This document shows positions 31,314-42,980 of a stretch of 64,000 nucleotides of DNA, piece by piece (position 1 is the stretch's first letter; every line of letters begins with the position of its first letter). The DNA comes from Musa acuminata AAA Group (taxonomy: Eukaryota > Streptophyta > Magnoliopsida > Zingiberales > Musaceae): positions 31,676,501 to 31,740,500 of the forward strand of contig NC_088345.1 of assembly GCF_036884655.1 (NCBI RefSeq), written 5' to 3'. A program made the position numbers and the translations under genes. The notes below the pieces were generated by a model. The model had not been told where the DNA came from. It was given only the letters and a program-made list of their open reading frames with translations, and did not search any database.

Positions 31314-32839
31314 GACCCGCCCTCTTCAAATCAGCCTTGTCCTCAAGGTTGAGATTCCATGAACTCAGGGAACCGGGTCTTCAGCTCCTCATATGGTTCC
31401 CATGTGGCGTCTTCAAGTGGTAGATTATTCCAATGCACTAGTACTTCAGTAGAGGGATGTCGGCGACGCATCATGATCCTGCGATCGAGGATGGCCTGTG
31501 GTTGGGCTTGAATAACTCCATCCTCAGTTGTGTTGGGCAGTTGGATCTGGGGTGACTCGTGTTCTCCCAACTTGGGCTTTAGGCATCATACGTGGAAGAC
31601 AGGGTGAATTTTGGCATCTTCAGGTAATTTAAGTCTGTATGCCACGGCTCCAATACGCTCTGTGATCTGATAGGGCCCATAAAAACGTGGGGATAGCTTC
31701 ATGGAGGCTCGAGTGTTGATAGAGAGTTGCTTGTATGGTTGTAGGCGAAGATAAACCCAATCTCCCACTGAAAATTCTCTTTCACTTCGTCGTGTGTCGG
31801 CTTGCTGCTTCATTCTAGCTTGAGCGGTAGAGAGATTATCTTTTAACAATTGTAAGAGTTTGTCCCTATCAATCAATTCTTGGTCAACCTGATCTACCTT
31901 GGCCGAGCCAATTACATACTTTGGAATCACAGGTGCTGGTCGACCATACAATGCTTCATAAGGGGCACATTTTGTAGAAGAATGATATGTAGTATTATAC
32001 CACCATTCGGCCCAAGGAAGCCATTTTGCCCACTCTTTTGGTCGGTCGCTAGCGAAACACCGGAGGTACGTCTCTAAGCATCTATTTACCACCTCTGTTT
32101 GGCCGTCAGTTTGTGGATGATATGTTGTGCTCATCTTGAGTTTGGTGCCTTGTAACTGAAATAACTCGGTCCAAAATTTACTAGTGAAGATCCTGTCACG
32201 ATCACTTACGATGGACCTTGGCATCCCATGCAGTTTAACAATATTTTCTATGAAAATCTGAGCAATACTAGCAGCAGTGTAGGGATTTCTCACAGCACAA
32301 AAATGAGCATATTTCGTAAGTCGATCAACCACCACGAGAATCGTGCTTTTACCTTTGGAAGATGGCAGCCCTTCAATGAAGTCCATGGAGATGTCAGTCC
32401 ACACTGAGTCTGGTATGGGTAGTGGTTGTAGCTTCCTTGGATTTGCCACAGTTTCACCCTTGTGCTGTTGACATACATCACATTGTGCCACATATTCAGC
32501 AATAATTTTTTTCATCCCTCTCCAATAAAAATTTTGCTTCACTCTTTTGTAGGTTCTTAGGAATCCAGAGTGCCCTGCTGAAGGTAAAGAGTGCATTTCA
32601 TGCAAGATGATTGCGATGTAAGGGGAGTCAGGTATAAGCACAATGCGACCTTTGTAGCATAAATCCCTCGAATCCCAGGTGTAGTAGGTTATTGCACTTG
32701 GATCCTCCTCCAATTTTTTTATGATCTTGCTGATCTCTGGATCCTTCTTCCATTCTTCCCTAATGTCCTCGAGGAGACCGGTGGTAGGAAGGGAGATGGC
32801 TGAAACCTTAGCTTGTTCAGGTAGCCGTGAGAGTGCATC

Positions 32840-35165
32840 TGTTGAATCTCGGATTTTGATGATGAAGTCAATTGTCATTTGTTATCTAATCTATGTGTTG
32901 AGATAAGTGTGCAGGATTAACTACGATAAGAGTAAGACAAGCAGCAGGTGTTGCGCCGGAGTCAAGATCATGATCACGTTGGGAGTTCGAGAGTTCGACG
33001 GAAGTTCGGACGGTCGTCGGAGGTTCAGCGAGAACAGATCCGAGAAGTCCAGAAGCTTGCCAAGCGAAGCTCGTCGGAACTCGCCAAGTGGATCGTCGCA
33101 AAGTCCAGGAGTATGCCGGATGTCCGCAGAAGGATCACCGAGGGTTATCGGTTGATCGACGGAAGTTGGCCGGAAACTCGCCGGAAGAAGCGATTGACGC
33201 ATCGGAGCAAAGCTGCAGAAGTTGTCTTAGAGTTAATCGTAGTTAGCATGATGATTAAGCATGAAAATGGGAGGTGATCCCATTAGCTTAATCTTGGGGC
33301 AATTGGGCCCTTGAAAAGATTCAAAGTGGGCCGAATGGAGTGAACCATTCGGACCCTGATTGCACCAGGAGGTGCAACCGCCCCAGCCAGGAGGTGCAAC
33401 CGCCTGGGCTGTGGGGTTGGGAGGTGCAACCGCCCCAGCCAGGAGGTGCAACCGCCAGGGCTGCGAGGCTGGGAGGTGCAACCGCTCCAGCCGAGAGGTG
33501 CAACCGCCCAGAGCTCAGTCTTCGAGCTAGACTGGGCGGTGCAACCTCCTCTGCCAAGAGGTAGCACCGCCAGAGCTCAAGTTTCGAGCTCTGCCAGGCG
33601 ATGCAACCACCGAGCTCAGTCTTCGAGCTCTGGCAGAGAGGTGCATCAGCTTGAGCTCAGTCTCGAGCTCTGCCAGGTGATGCAATCACCGAGCTCAGTC
33701 TTCGAGCTCTGGCAGAGAGGTGGATCAGCCTGAGCTCAGCTTGGAGCTCTGCCAGGTGATGCAACCACCGAGCTCAGTTTCGAGCTCTGCCAGGTGATGC
33801 AATCACCAAGCTCAGTCTTCGAGCTCTGCCAGGTGATGCAACCATCGAGCTCAGTCTTCGAGCTCTGGCAGAGAGAAGCAATCGGCAGAGCTCAGTCTTC
33901 GAGCTCTGCCAGGCGGTGCCACCTCTCCAGTCAAGAGGTGCAACCGCCTGATCCCAGAATTCTGGGATTTGATCGATTTGATCGTTTTGAGCTCGGATTT
34001 TGAATTGGGTTGGGGCCTATAAATACCCCACCCATTCAGCACTGAAAAGATACAGACCTACACCGAAATCTTGATCTTTTCTGTGATTCTAAGAGCTCAA
34101 AAGTGTTGTAAAGCCTTTAAGTCTCCTCCTTCTGTTCTTCAAGTTTTCAATTGTAAAGTGAGGAGAGAAAGGTCTGTAAAGGTTGTCTCCTAAGCCTGTA
34201 AAAAGGAGAGAAACTGTAAGAGGGAAGTTTGGCCTTCGCCCATTGAAGGAAGGCACCTAGTTGACGTCGGCAACCTCATCGGTGGAGGAAGCCAAAAGTG
34301 GAGTAGGTCAAGGCTGACCGAACCACTCTAAATCTCTGGTTTGCGTTTATTTTCGAGCACTTTATCATTACTGCAAACCCCCCTCATCACTACTGCTCTC
34401 TGCGCTTTCACGAACAAGTTCTAAGTGCTGTTCTTCCAAATCTGCATTCAGACGTAAATTCGTATTTTCATACATTACAGTTTACGTTTACGTTTGATTC
34501 TGCAGAACTGTTTTCCGTGCTTTTACGAACGAGCTTCTTTGCAGTTTACGCTTACATTTTAATCCTATTAATAACTGCAATCTGTCCTCTACGATTTTAC
34601 GAACGAGTTTCAACATTTAGACGTAAAACTGCATTCAGACGTAAATCGGCTTTCCTCGCTCAATCATCAGATTTCAGTTCACGTTTACGTCTTGATTTCA
34701 ACTGCATACTGCCTTCTGCGAGTATACAAACGAGTTTCAAAGTTTAGACGTAAATCTGCGTCTAGACGTAAAACTGCGTTTAGACGTAAATCTGCGTTTA
34801 GACGTAAAACTACGTTTAGACGTAAAACTGCGTTTAGACGTAAATCTGCGTTTAGACGTAAAACTGTGTTTAGACGTAAATCTGCGTTTAGACGTAAATC
34901 TGCGTTTAGACGTAAATCTGCATTTAGACGTAAATCTGAGTTTAGACGCAAAACTGCGCTTAGACGCAAAACTGCGCTTAGACGCAAAACTGCGCTTAAA
35001 CGCAATCTGCGCATAGACGCAAACTGCACTTAGATACAAACTGAGAATTTTAGTTTGCATCATAATAGTTTTTGAACGAACGCAGCTTTTGGTTTTTAAA
35101 TTATTGTAAGATTTCCGCTGCACTAATTCACCCCCCCCCCCCTCTTAGTGCTCTCGATCCTAACA
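32840..35165 (+). mobile_element. Solo LTR, SIRE-type, 2326 bp, TSD GCATC
   Basis: TGTTGAATCTCGG to GATCCTAACA, with target-site duplication GCATC at 32835-32839 and 35166-35170. It contains the dyad array (about 33360-33950), TATA box (34018-34025) and an expanded 18-bp minisatellite (34741-35040). There is a C12-13 tract near the end. It is 529 bp longer than the copy at 20337, mostly from the two arrays. It is inserted in the pol of the inner gypsy element, making it the third layer of the nest. Confidence 0.95.
34741..35040 (+). repeat. 18-bp minisatellite in solo LTR
   Basis: About 16 units of TTTAGACGTAAATCTGCG and TTTAGACGTAAAACTGCG, alternating irregularly and degenerating at the right (CTTAGACGCAAAACTGCG). 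Scattered single units occur upstream (34615-34645), perhaps the seed of the array. Confidence 0.9.
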
Positions 35166-36650
35166 GCATCTACAACAACGTTTTCTTTCCCCTTTTTGTA
35201 AATAATTTCATAATCAAATCCAAGAAGTTTGGTTACCCATTTTTGCTGCTCAAGGGATGATATCTTTTGCTCCAAAAAGTACTTGAGGCTTTTATGGTCA
35301 GTTTTAATTTGAAATCGCCGGCCGATCAGGTAGGGTCTCCACCTCGTTACTGCGTGTACAATGGCAAGCATCTCCTTATCATATACTGACATATTTTGAT
35401 GGGAGGGAGATAATGCCTTGCTAGTGTATGCGAGTGGTCGACCATTTTGCATGAGAACGGCTCCAATTCCGACTCCAGATGCGTCGGCCTCAATGATAAA
35501 GGGTTTATTGAAATCTGGTAGCGCAAGCACCGGCGTTGTTGTCATGGCTGCTTTAAGTTTGTCGAAGGCAGCAGAGGCTTTGTCCGACCATTGGAAAGTA
35601 TCTTTTTTCAGTAAAGAAGTAAGTGGTGCACTGATCTTCCCATAGTCCTTAACAAATTTTCGGTAGTAGCCCGTTAGTCCAAGGAACCCCCGTAGTAATT
35701 TCACGTTTGTAGGTTTCGGCCAGCCTTGCATTGCCTCAAATTTTTGTTGGGTCTACCGCCACTCCTTCTGATATTATATGCCCAAGGTACTCTACTTTTT
35801 GTTGGAGAAAGCTGCACTTTGGTTGCTTAACAAAAAGAGTATTCTCCCGAAGAATCGTCAAAACAATCCGTAAATGCTGAAAGTGAGTCTCAAGAGAAGG
35901 GCTGTAAACGAGAATATCATCGAAAAATACCAGCACAAATTTACGAAGAAAGCTCTAAAATATATCATTCATGAGACTTTGAAAGGTTGAAGGAGCATTA
36001 GTGAGTCCAAAAGGCATTACCAAGAATTCATAATGGCCATCATGTGTGCGAAATGCAGTTTTTGGAATGTCATCGTTACATACCCGAATTTGGTGGTAAC
36101 CGGATCGGAGGTCCAACTTCGTGAAGACTCGAGCTCCTTTCAATTCATCAAGAAGTTCATCCACCACTGGTATTGGGTATTTGTCCTTGACGGTGATGCC
36201 ATTTAAAGCTCGGTAGTCGATGCACATCCGTCAAGTTCCGTCCTTCTTGCGTACAAGTAGCACCGGTGAGGAATAGGGGCTGCAACTTGGTCGAATCACC
36301 CCTGTTTCAAGCATCTCCTTTACGATCTTTTCAATTTCATCTTTCTGGAGGTGAGGATATTGGTATGGTCGAGTGTTCGCTGGTGGCTTGCCCGGAAGGA
36401 TTGGAATTCGATGGTCATGTTGCCGAGAAGGAGGAAGACCGCATGGTTCAGCAAATATGTCGGCAAATTCAGTAAGCAATTGGGCAAGATTTTGATCTTC
36501 AAATTCTATTTTCTTCCCCTCTGGTTGCTGCTGGAGGTGCATCAAAAAGGCACCATTTACCTTGTGTAAAACTTTCTCCATTCGTTGGGTCGAAACAGTG
36601 GTAACGTTGCTTCCGCGCTTCCCGCGTAGGATGATCTATTTGCCCTTACA

Positions 36651-38039
36651 TTAGAATTTCATAATTAATTTAGAAAAGTTCCAAGAGACATCACCTAGTG
36701 TAGTCAGCCATTCTATACCAAGCACTGCCTCATAGTCATCGATTGGTAGGAGGAAGAAATCGGTGATAATTTCTTGGTCTTGTAGTAATAGTTTCACCTG
36801 CGGGCATCTTTGGTCGCAATTTAGGATTCTACCGTCAGCAACCTTTACATCGAACTTGCTGCAACCTTCAATATGCAGTGCCATCCGAGCAGCAACCTTA
36901 CTATTCAGGAAGTTATTAGTGCTACCTGCGTCGATGAGAACAGTGATCGGTTGTTGTTTGAGAAGGCCTCCAACTTTCATCGTTTGCGGATTTGAATAGC
37001 CGGCTAGTGCATGTATCGGCTGTGGCTCTTCTTCCATATCTTCTTCTTCATGTTCAAGACTCTCTTCTAGATGTTCAATGACCTCTTCTTCTACTGGTTC
37101 AATCATAAGAAGTCTACCTTTTTTACAGCGATGCTCGCGGCTCCACGGCTCGTCGCAATGCCAAAATAACCCCTTCGCAGATCGCTCCTGAAGTTCTTCT
37201 CTTGTTAACCTTTTCGGTGCAGGGACTCGGTTGATAGTAGGGGGGGCTGAGGGCTTTAGTATTGTAGGTCGTGGAGTGATCCTTGTCCTCTGGGCTTCAT
37301 GGTTCAATCGCTCCTCTTGAAGTCGTGCAAAAGAGATGGCTGCCATAAGCGTGTATGGTTGTCGCGCCTTAACTTCTCCCCGGATCTCCGGCTTTAAGCC
37401 CTCAATAAAAGTCCCCAATAACTATTTTTCAGACCAATCACGAGTTTGATTAGATAACCTTTCAAACCTGGTTTGGTACTCCTGAATGGTGGAGGTTTGT
37501 CGGATCTTTGCTAGTTGTCCGTTAATGTTCTCGTAATAAGTTAGTCCGAAACGGATCAGTAGTCCTTCTTTGAATTGTCGCCATGAAAGGGCTCCATAAG
37601 TGTGTTCAAACCAGTCAAACCATTGTATGGCATCCCCTTCAAGATGTATAGCTACAATTTCCACCATGGATGCATCCGCAGTTTTATGGTACCGAAAATA
37701 TCGCTCAGCACGCGAGATCCAACCAATTGGGTCTTCTTCTTCCCATCTAGGGAAGTCCACTCTCATGCGCGAATAGTTGGGGTCAGTCATAGAGCCTCCC
37801 CTCTCTTGGAATTCATCTCTTTGGGCATAATGTGATTGGTTAGAGCTCTCTCCTTGATGTGATTTCTTCGGGCTTGGTGGTCGGCCCAAACTGAATTCGG
37901 TAAGGAGAGTCCGAATCTTATCCTCAATTCGTGCCTCAAAGGCTTCAAATTTTGCATTGATTGCCTCCTCAGATGCCATAGTATATGACTCCAAATCTGT
38001 GATGTTAAGATCTCTCTTTTGTTGACGAGTTAAAGGCAT
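36651..38039 (-). pseudogene. Gypsy gag-protease with internal amber codon (G3b)
   Basis: It starts at 38039 (MPLTRQQKRDLNITDLESYT) and runs through PRWEEEDPIGWISRAERYF and HLEGDAIQWFDWFEH to TAG at 37424-37422. It then continues in the same frame to 36651. The second part has a zinc-knuckle-like LFWHCDEPWSREHRCKKGR, a single acidic block and retropepsin VLIDAGSTNNF (DAG in place of the commoner DSG/DTG). The amber is at the same codon as in the outer copy. Except for that codon, the roughly 460-codon frame is open from gag through the protease. Confidence 0.9.
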
Positions 38040-38559
38040 GTATAGATTTGATAGAAATCAGTGAAAGTTTGCTGCAGAATTGTGTTGTCTTGTAAGAGCA
38101 GAATTATCGTCGAAGAAACAGCGGTTTCTCGACGAAATCTCCACAAAAAATTTGAGAGATTTGAGGAGAGAGTTGACAGCAATATCTCAGTTTATATGAT
38201 AGCAAAGATGTCCATCAAGAAAATTTCGACAGTAATAGCAAGAAAATTGGTGTAAGTTGCGATAGCAGAATTCTCGTCGAAAAATTTCAGCAACTTACGA
38301 TGAAAATTTGCAGCAATATAGGAACGAATTTTTTTTTTTTTTTTGGATTTTCGGATAGGGATAAATAAATTGCAGCAGCAGTAAGGTAGAAAACTAGAAC
38401 CTGTTGCAATTCACGGGGAGATCAAAGGTTGATCTGCGGTGGTGGAGATGATGGTGGAATTCGGCAACGATCTTTTAAGCAATTGTGGGAATTGCTTTGG
38501 ATGGTTGTGGAGGGTTGATGGATGGCAATGGAAGGGCAGCGAGATGCCAAGAATGCTGC

Positions 38560-38571
38560 TTTGATACCAGG
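38560..38571 (-). promoter_or_regulatory. Primer-binding site of G3b
   Basis: On the minus strand CCTGGTATCAAAGC follows the LTR end at 38572, the initiator tRNA-Met type. Confidence 0.75.
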
Positions 38572-39041
38572 TGTTAGAACCCTTGCAGATTCTAAACTTG
38601 GGGTTGATCTCTTTAGGGGATCGGCCTCCTTGGAACTCTATAGGGCTTCCTCCCTCCAAGTGCTGCTCAAAGGCTGCAGAAAAGTTTCATCTATTCCTTA
38701 TCAAAAGAGAAGGAATACATGGCTATTTATAGGGCTTCTAAACCCTAACTCCTAATAGGACTCCTACTTAAGACTCTTACTTCTAACCAACTCCTAATAT
38801 GACTCATACTCAAGACTCCTATTCCCTTACAACTCCTAATTCTTCTCTAAGAAAAAATCTCCTAATAGAATATCCCTTTTAATTAGAACTCTCTTAGTTA
38901 GTCCTAATAGAGTATCCATCTCAATTAGGACTCTCCTAGCTAGAGTCCTAACAGAATGTCCCTCTCAATTAGGACTCTCCTAGCTAGAGTCCTAACAGAA
39001 TGTCCCTCTCAATTAGGACTCTCATAGCTAAAGTCCTAACA
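38572..39041 (-). mobile_element. 5' LTR of inner gypsy element G3b
   Basis: 470 bp, the same length as its partner at 30844-31313. The four differences between the two LTRs all fall in the right-hand half of each copy, clustered in the last 160 bp. Confidence 0.93.
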
Positions 39042-39046
39042 TAGAC

Positions 39047-41125
39047 CCCTTCAAAATTGGAGCAATGCAAAACTGGCTGACCCCGAGGAACATAAAATTG
39101 CTACATGGCTTTTTGGGTTTAACAGGCTACTACTACTACAAATTCATGAAAAACTATGGAGAGATCAGTGCACCACTTACTTTCTTACTGAAAAAAGATG
39201 TCTTCCAATGGTCGAATAGAGCGTCCGCTGCCTTCGACAAACTTAAGGCAGCCATGACAACGACGCCGGTGCTAACACTACCAGATTTCAACCGACCCTT
39301 CGTTATTGAGGCCAACGCATCTGGAGTCGGAATTGGAGTCATTCTCATGCAAGATGGTCGACCACTCACATACACTAGCAAGGCATTATCTCCCTCCCAT
39401 CAAAATAAGTCAACATATGATAAGGAGATGCTCGCCATTGTGCGCGCAGCAACGAGGTGGAGACCCTACCTGATCGGCCGGCGATTTCAAATTAAAACTG
39501 ACCATAAAAGACTCAAGTACTTTTTGGAGCAAAAGTTATCATCCCCTGAGTAGCAAAAATGGGTAACCAAACTTCTTGGATTTGATTATGAAATTATTTA
39601 CAAAAAGGGGAAAGAAAACGTTATTGCATATGCACTCTCACGGCTACCTGAACAAGCTAAGGTTTCAGCCATCTCCCTTCTTACCACCGGTCTCCTCGAG
39701 GACATTAGGGAAGAATGGAAGAAGGATCCAGAGATCAGCAACATCATAAAAAAATTGGAGGAGGATCCAAGTGTAATAGCCCACTACACCTGGGATTCGA
39801 GGGATCTACGCTACAAAGGTCGCATTGTGCTTATACCTGACTCCCCTTGCATCACAATCATCTTGCATGAAATGCACTCCATACCTTCAGCAGGGCACTC
39901 TGGATTCCTAAGAACCTACAAAAGAGTGAAGCAAAATTTTTATTGGAGAGGGATGAAAAAAATTATTGCTGAATATGTGGCACAATGTGATGTATGTCAA
40001 CAGCACAAGGGTGAAACTGTGGCAAATCCAGGGAAGCTATAACCACTACCTATACCATACTCAGTATGGACTGACATCTCTATGGACTTCATTGAAGGGC
40101 TGCCATCTTCCAAAGGTAAAAACACGATTCTCGTGGTGGTTGATCAACTTACGAAATATGCTCATTTTTGTGCTATGAGAAATCCCTACATTGCTGCTAG
40201 TATTGCCCAGATTTTCATAGAAAATATTGTTAAACTGCATGAGATGCCAAGGTCCATCGTAAGTGATCATGACAGGATCTTCACTAGTAAATTTTGGACC
40301 AAGTTATTTCAGTTACAAGGCACCAAACTCAAGATGAGCACAGCGTATCATCCACAAACTAACGGCCAAACAGAGGTGGTAAATAGGTGCTTAGAGACGT
40401 ACCTCCGGTGTTTCGCTAGCGATCGACCAAAAGAGTGGGCGAAATGGCTTCCCTGGGTCGAATGGTGGTATAATACTACATATCATTCATCTACAAAATG
40501 TACCCCTTATGAAGCATTGTATGGTCGACCAGCCCCTGTGATTCCAAAGTATGTAATTGGCTCGGCCAAGGTAGATCAGGTTGACCAAGAATTGATTGAT
40601 AGGGACAAACTCTTACAACTATTAAAAGATAATCTCTCTACTGCTCAAGCCAGAATGAAGCAGCAAGCCGACACACGACGAAGTGAAAGAGAATTTTCAG
40701 TGGGAGATTGGGTTTATCTTCGCCTACAACCATACAAGCAACTCTCTATCAACACTCGAGCCTCCATGAAGCTATCCCTACGTTTTTATGGGCCCTATCA
40801 GATCACAGAGCGTATTGGAGCTATGGCGTACAGACTTAAATTACCTGATGATGCCAAAATTCACCATGTCTTCCACGTATCATGCCTAATGCCCAAGTTG
40901 GGAGAACACGAGTCACCCCGGATCCAACTGCCCAACACAACTGAGGATGGAGTTATTCAAGCCCAACCACAAGCCATCCTCGATCGCAGGATCATAATGC
41001 GTCGCCGACATCCCTCTACTGAAGTACTAGTGCATTGGAATAATCTACCACTTGAAGACGCCACATAGGAACCATATGAGGAGCTGAAGACTCGGTTCCC
41101 TGAGTTCATGGAATCTCAGCCTTGA
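39047..41125 (+). pseudogene. RNase H, integrase and chromodomain of G3a
   Basis: It continues the RT frame interrupted at 30843. RNase H is at 39065-39553 (IEANASGVGIGVILMQDGRP, LIGRRFQIKTDHKRLKYFL, then a stop). The integrase zinc finger is at 39755-40042 (HSGFLRTYKRVKQNFYWRGM). Integrase core and C-terminal domain are at 40082-41068 (MDFIEGLPSSKGKNTILVVV, SDHDRIFTSKFW, TNGQTEVVNRCLETY). The chromodomain ends near 41125 (EVLVHWNNLPLEDAT, stop, EPYEELKTRFPEF). Single stops interrupt an otherwise complete domain set. Confidence 0.9.
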
Positions 41126-41153
41126 GGACAATGCTGATTTGAAGAGGGTGGTC

Positions 41154-41496
41154 TATTAGGACTCTAGCTATGAGAGTCCTAATTGAGAGGGACATTCTGT
41201 TAGGACTCTAGCTAGAAGAGTCCTAATTGAGAGGGACATTCATGTAGGAGGTTTTTTCTTAGAGAAGAATTAGGAGTTGTAAGGGAATAGGAGTCTTGAG
41301 TAGGAGTCCTATTTGGAGTTAGGGTTTAGAAGCCCTATAAATTGCCATGTATTCCTTCTCTTTTCTTAAGCAATAGATGAATCTTTTCTGCAGCCTTTGA
41401 GCAGCAACTTGGAGGGAGGAACCCCTATAGAGTTCTAAGGAGGCCGATCCCCTAAAGAGATCAACCCCAAGTTTAGAATCTGCAAGGGTTCTAACA
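41154..41496 (+). mobile_element. 3' LTR of outer gypsy element G3a
   Basis: 343 bp. Its first two bases are TA where TG is expected. The ending GGGTTCTAACA is intact. The purine tract GAAGAGGGTGG precedes it. The TATA-box equivalent is CCCTATAAATTGCC near 41334. Confidence 0.85.
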
Positions 41497-41501
41497 GACG
41501 C

Positions 41502-42749
41502 CTCCACCTCAATGCAAACCCTCGGGACTTTATTGGTGTCTACTCAACGACCCCGGCCTTTCCCCTTCGGGGCCAAACGTGGGGCATCTACTTGTCCCAT
41601 CTGACACCTTTTTGTCTCACCCATCAAGTGTAGACACTCATCGGCATGATGTAGGTGATCGCCCCTCTCCTGCACTAGCTGACGCAATAGGTAGCTCCGG
41701 CACTACGACCAGCAATCCAACACTCGCTCGCCCTATGTCCTCCAAGATCACCCCCTGCGAGCTCCCTATCGATGTCCCAGAAATACCCTCGACAAGCTAA
41801 GATGGCTCCTGAAGGGCCAATACCCCTTATAGTGGAGTTCAGTATCCCGTCATGCCACCAGGCAACTATACTCGAGTCGAAGACATAGTCCGCTGACTCT
41901 ATGGAGGATTCACTCAAAGTACAACTCCGAACTATAAATGTGCCTGGCCACCTCGAAGTCTCTAGAAAGCACTTGAACCCAAAAAAAAAAAAAAAAAAAA
42001 ACTGTTGCTTTCGGATCAAGCAACAGTATCTGGATCAATTAGTACTGTTACCTTCCCGGATTAAGCAAAACTCCAACTTTTAGAAACCCATGGACTTTTT
42101 GTATGTTTGCTGGATTCCTTTTTAATCTTTATTCATGAATGAATGTGCTTGTTCTTCGCTTTTTCATCTTCTGTTCGGAGGAAATAAAGGGAAAATTGAG
42201 TGCTGATTGTTCTTCCCTTCTAGTGATTTTGATGGAATCAAAAATTCAAAAAATGTTGTTTCTTGTTAGATTTGTTTTCTTATTATATTATATGCCTTAT
42301 GAGTCATTGGGTGTGCGTTGAGATCTAACATGTTTCTTCCATCAGTCTACACGGCCAAAATCAAAGACGGAGTCCAAAGGGAATCCTGCCTATCAAGATC
42401 TTGTCCTATCACTCTGGCCGCCCCTTAAGTACCGTCTCCTCGCACCTTGAGAGAGGTGTGAGCTGGGGTCCTCCCTCCTCACTCCACGCTCCTCTTTGTT
42501 TGGCTTCTTCATTGTATGGTAAAAGGATACCGGATCGACAACGGCTGACCACCGAATCTATTGTAAGAGACATCTACTAGGCATAATTCTCTAGTCCTTT
42601 GCTTACTAGTATTTGTTAGCTGCACAATATTGTTTGGGAATCTACAGAGGGGAAGATCTTGTGTTGTTTGCGAATTTATTGACGCCCCAGAGGATATTAC
42701 GGTTCAGTTGAGAAGAAGTAATCTGAAGTCAGTGCTGGATTTATGTTGT
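41502..42749. other. Unclassified sequence, right part
   Basis: This continues 24952-27186 beyond the gypsy nest. It contains a long A tract (about 41979-42001) and no convincing gene. The frame at 41579-41800 has no recognised domain. The sequence near 41520-41900 has a look of degraded gypsy gag/leader, but I cannot support this further. Confidence 0.35.
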
Positions 42750-42910
42750 AAACCATAAGTCTATGAAGCATATAGGGATTGCAATATCGTACTGTATATA
42801 GATCGTATAATTATGCATAGGACAGTGAAATGTTCAATTCTGTAGTACAACATTTTTACATTACGACAGTACGAAAAATTAAAGATCTGATTTCATATTT
42901 TGTAGGAGAA
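42750..42910 (+). repeat. 160-bp dispersed repeat, copy 2
   Basis: It matches 25412-25571 in the same orientation, from AAACCATAAGTC to TTGTAGGAGAA. It lies 70 bp from the tRNA-Met gene. Confidence 0.8.
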
Positions 42911-42970
42911 AATTATTTCATGATAGTTTATATTTATAAAATATAATGATTTATAATTAATGCATGATTT

Positions 42971-42976
42971 AAAAAA
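42971..42976 (-). terminator. Pol III terminator of tRNA-Met
   Basis: Six consecutive T on the minus strand, four bases after the tRNA 3' end, the usual signal for RNA polymerase III release. Confidence 0.7.
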
Positions 42977-42980
42977 CTAT

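Larger units (their letters stand above)
31343..36590 (-). pseudogene. Gypsy pol of G3b: RT, RNase H, integrase, chromodomain
   Basis: Read leftward, RT lies at 36231-36581 (HDHRIPILPGKPPANTRPYQ), 35955-36227 ([20 protein letters not shown]) and 35736-35936 ([12 protein letters not shown], with both catalytic Asp kept). RNase H follows at 35123-35731 (IEADASGVGIGAVLMQNGRP, LIGRRFQIKTDHKSLKYFL). Integrase is at 31586-32878 (HSGFLRTYKRVKQNFYWRGM, WTDISMDFIEGLPSSKGKST, SDRDRIFTSKFW, TDGQTEVVNRCLETY). The chromodomain is at 31343-31570 (EVLVHWNNLPLEDATWEPYE). A TGA before CIDY, stops near 35735 and 35950, and a stop before the chromodomain break the frame. A solo LTR splits the RNase H-integrase junction. 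Otherwise the domains are intact, so the copy died recently. Confidence 0.92.
30844..39041 (-). mobile_element. Nested inverted Reina-like gypsy element (inner copy, G3b), TSD TAGAC
   Basis: Both LTRs are 470 bp (30844-31313 and 38572-39041). Comparing them by eye I count four substitutions and no gaps. Target-site duplication TAGAC lies at 30839-30843 and 39042-39046. Read leftward the order is 5' LTR, PBS, leader, gag, protease, RT, RNase H, integrase, chromodomain, polypurine tract and 3' LTR. A solo LTR has inserted in it at 32840. It lies in antisense inside a member of its own family. Confidence 0.95.
27187..41496 (+). mobile_element. Reina-like gypsy element (outer copy, G3a), TSD GACGC
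   Basis: The 5' LTR is 27187-27527 and the 3' LTR 41154-41496. They are flanked by a perfect GACGC duplication at 27182-27186 and 41497-41501. The internal parts in order are PBS, leader, gag with protease, RT fragment, then (after a nested inverted copy, 30844-39041) RNase H, integrase, chromodomain-like end and polypurine tract. The RT core is shortened and carries stops. Without the nested insert the element is about 6.1 kb. The clade assignment rests on the short LTR and the C-terminal EVLVHWNNLPLEDATWEP chromodomain. Confidence 0.88.

Noticed and set aside
34685..35123. Overlapping open frames on both strands rich in RLNAVLRLN and FRRKSAFRRK repeats
   Set aside because: They are translations of the 18-bp minisatellite. 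The unit is a multiple of three, so frames stay open by arithmetic. There is no start context, domain or conservation argument.
27187..41496. Integrated plant pararetrovirus
   Set aside because: LTRs, PBS, target-site duplications, an integrase and a chromodomain are present, and no movement or coat protein is seen. These are gypsy retrotransposons.
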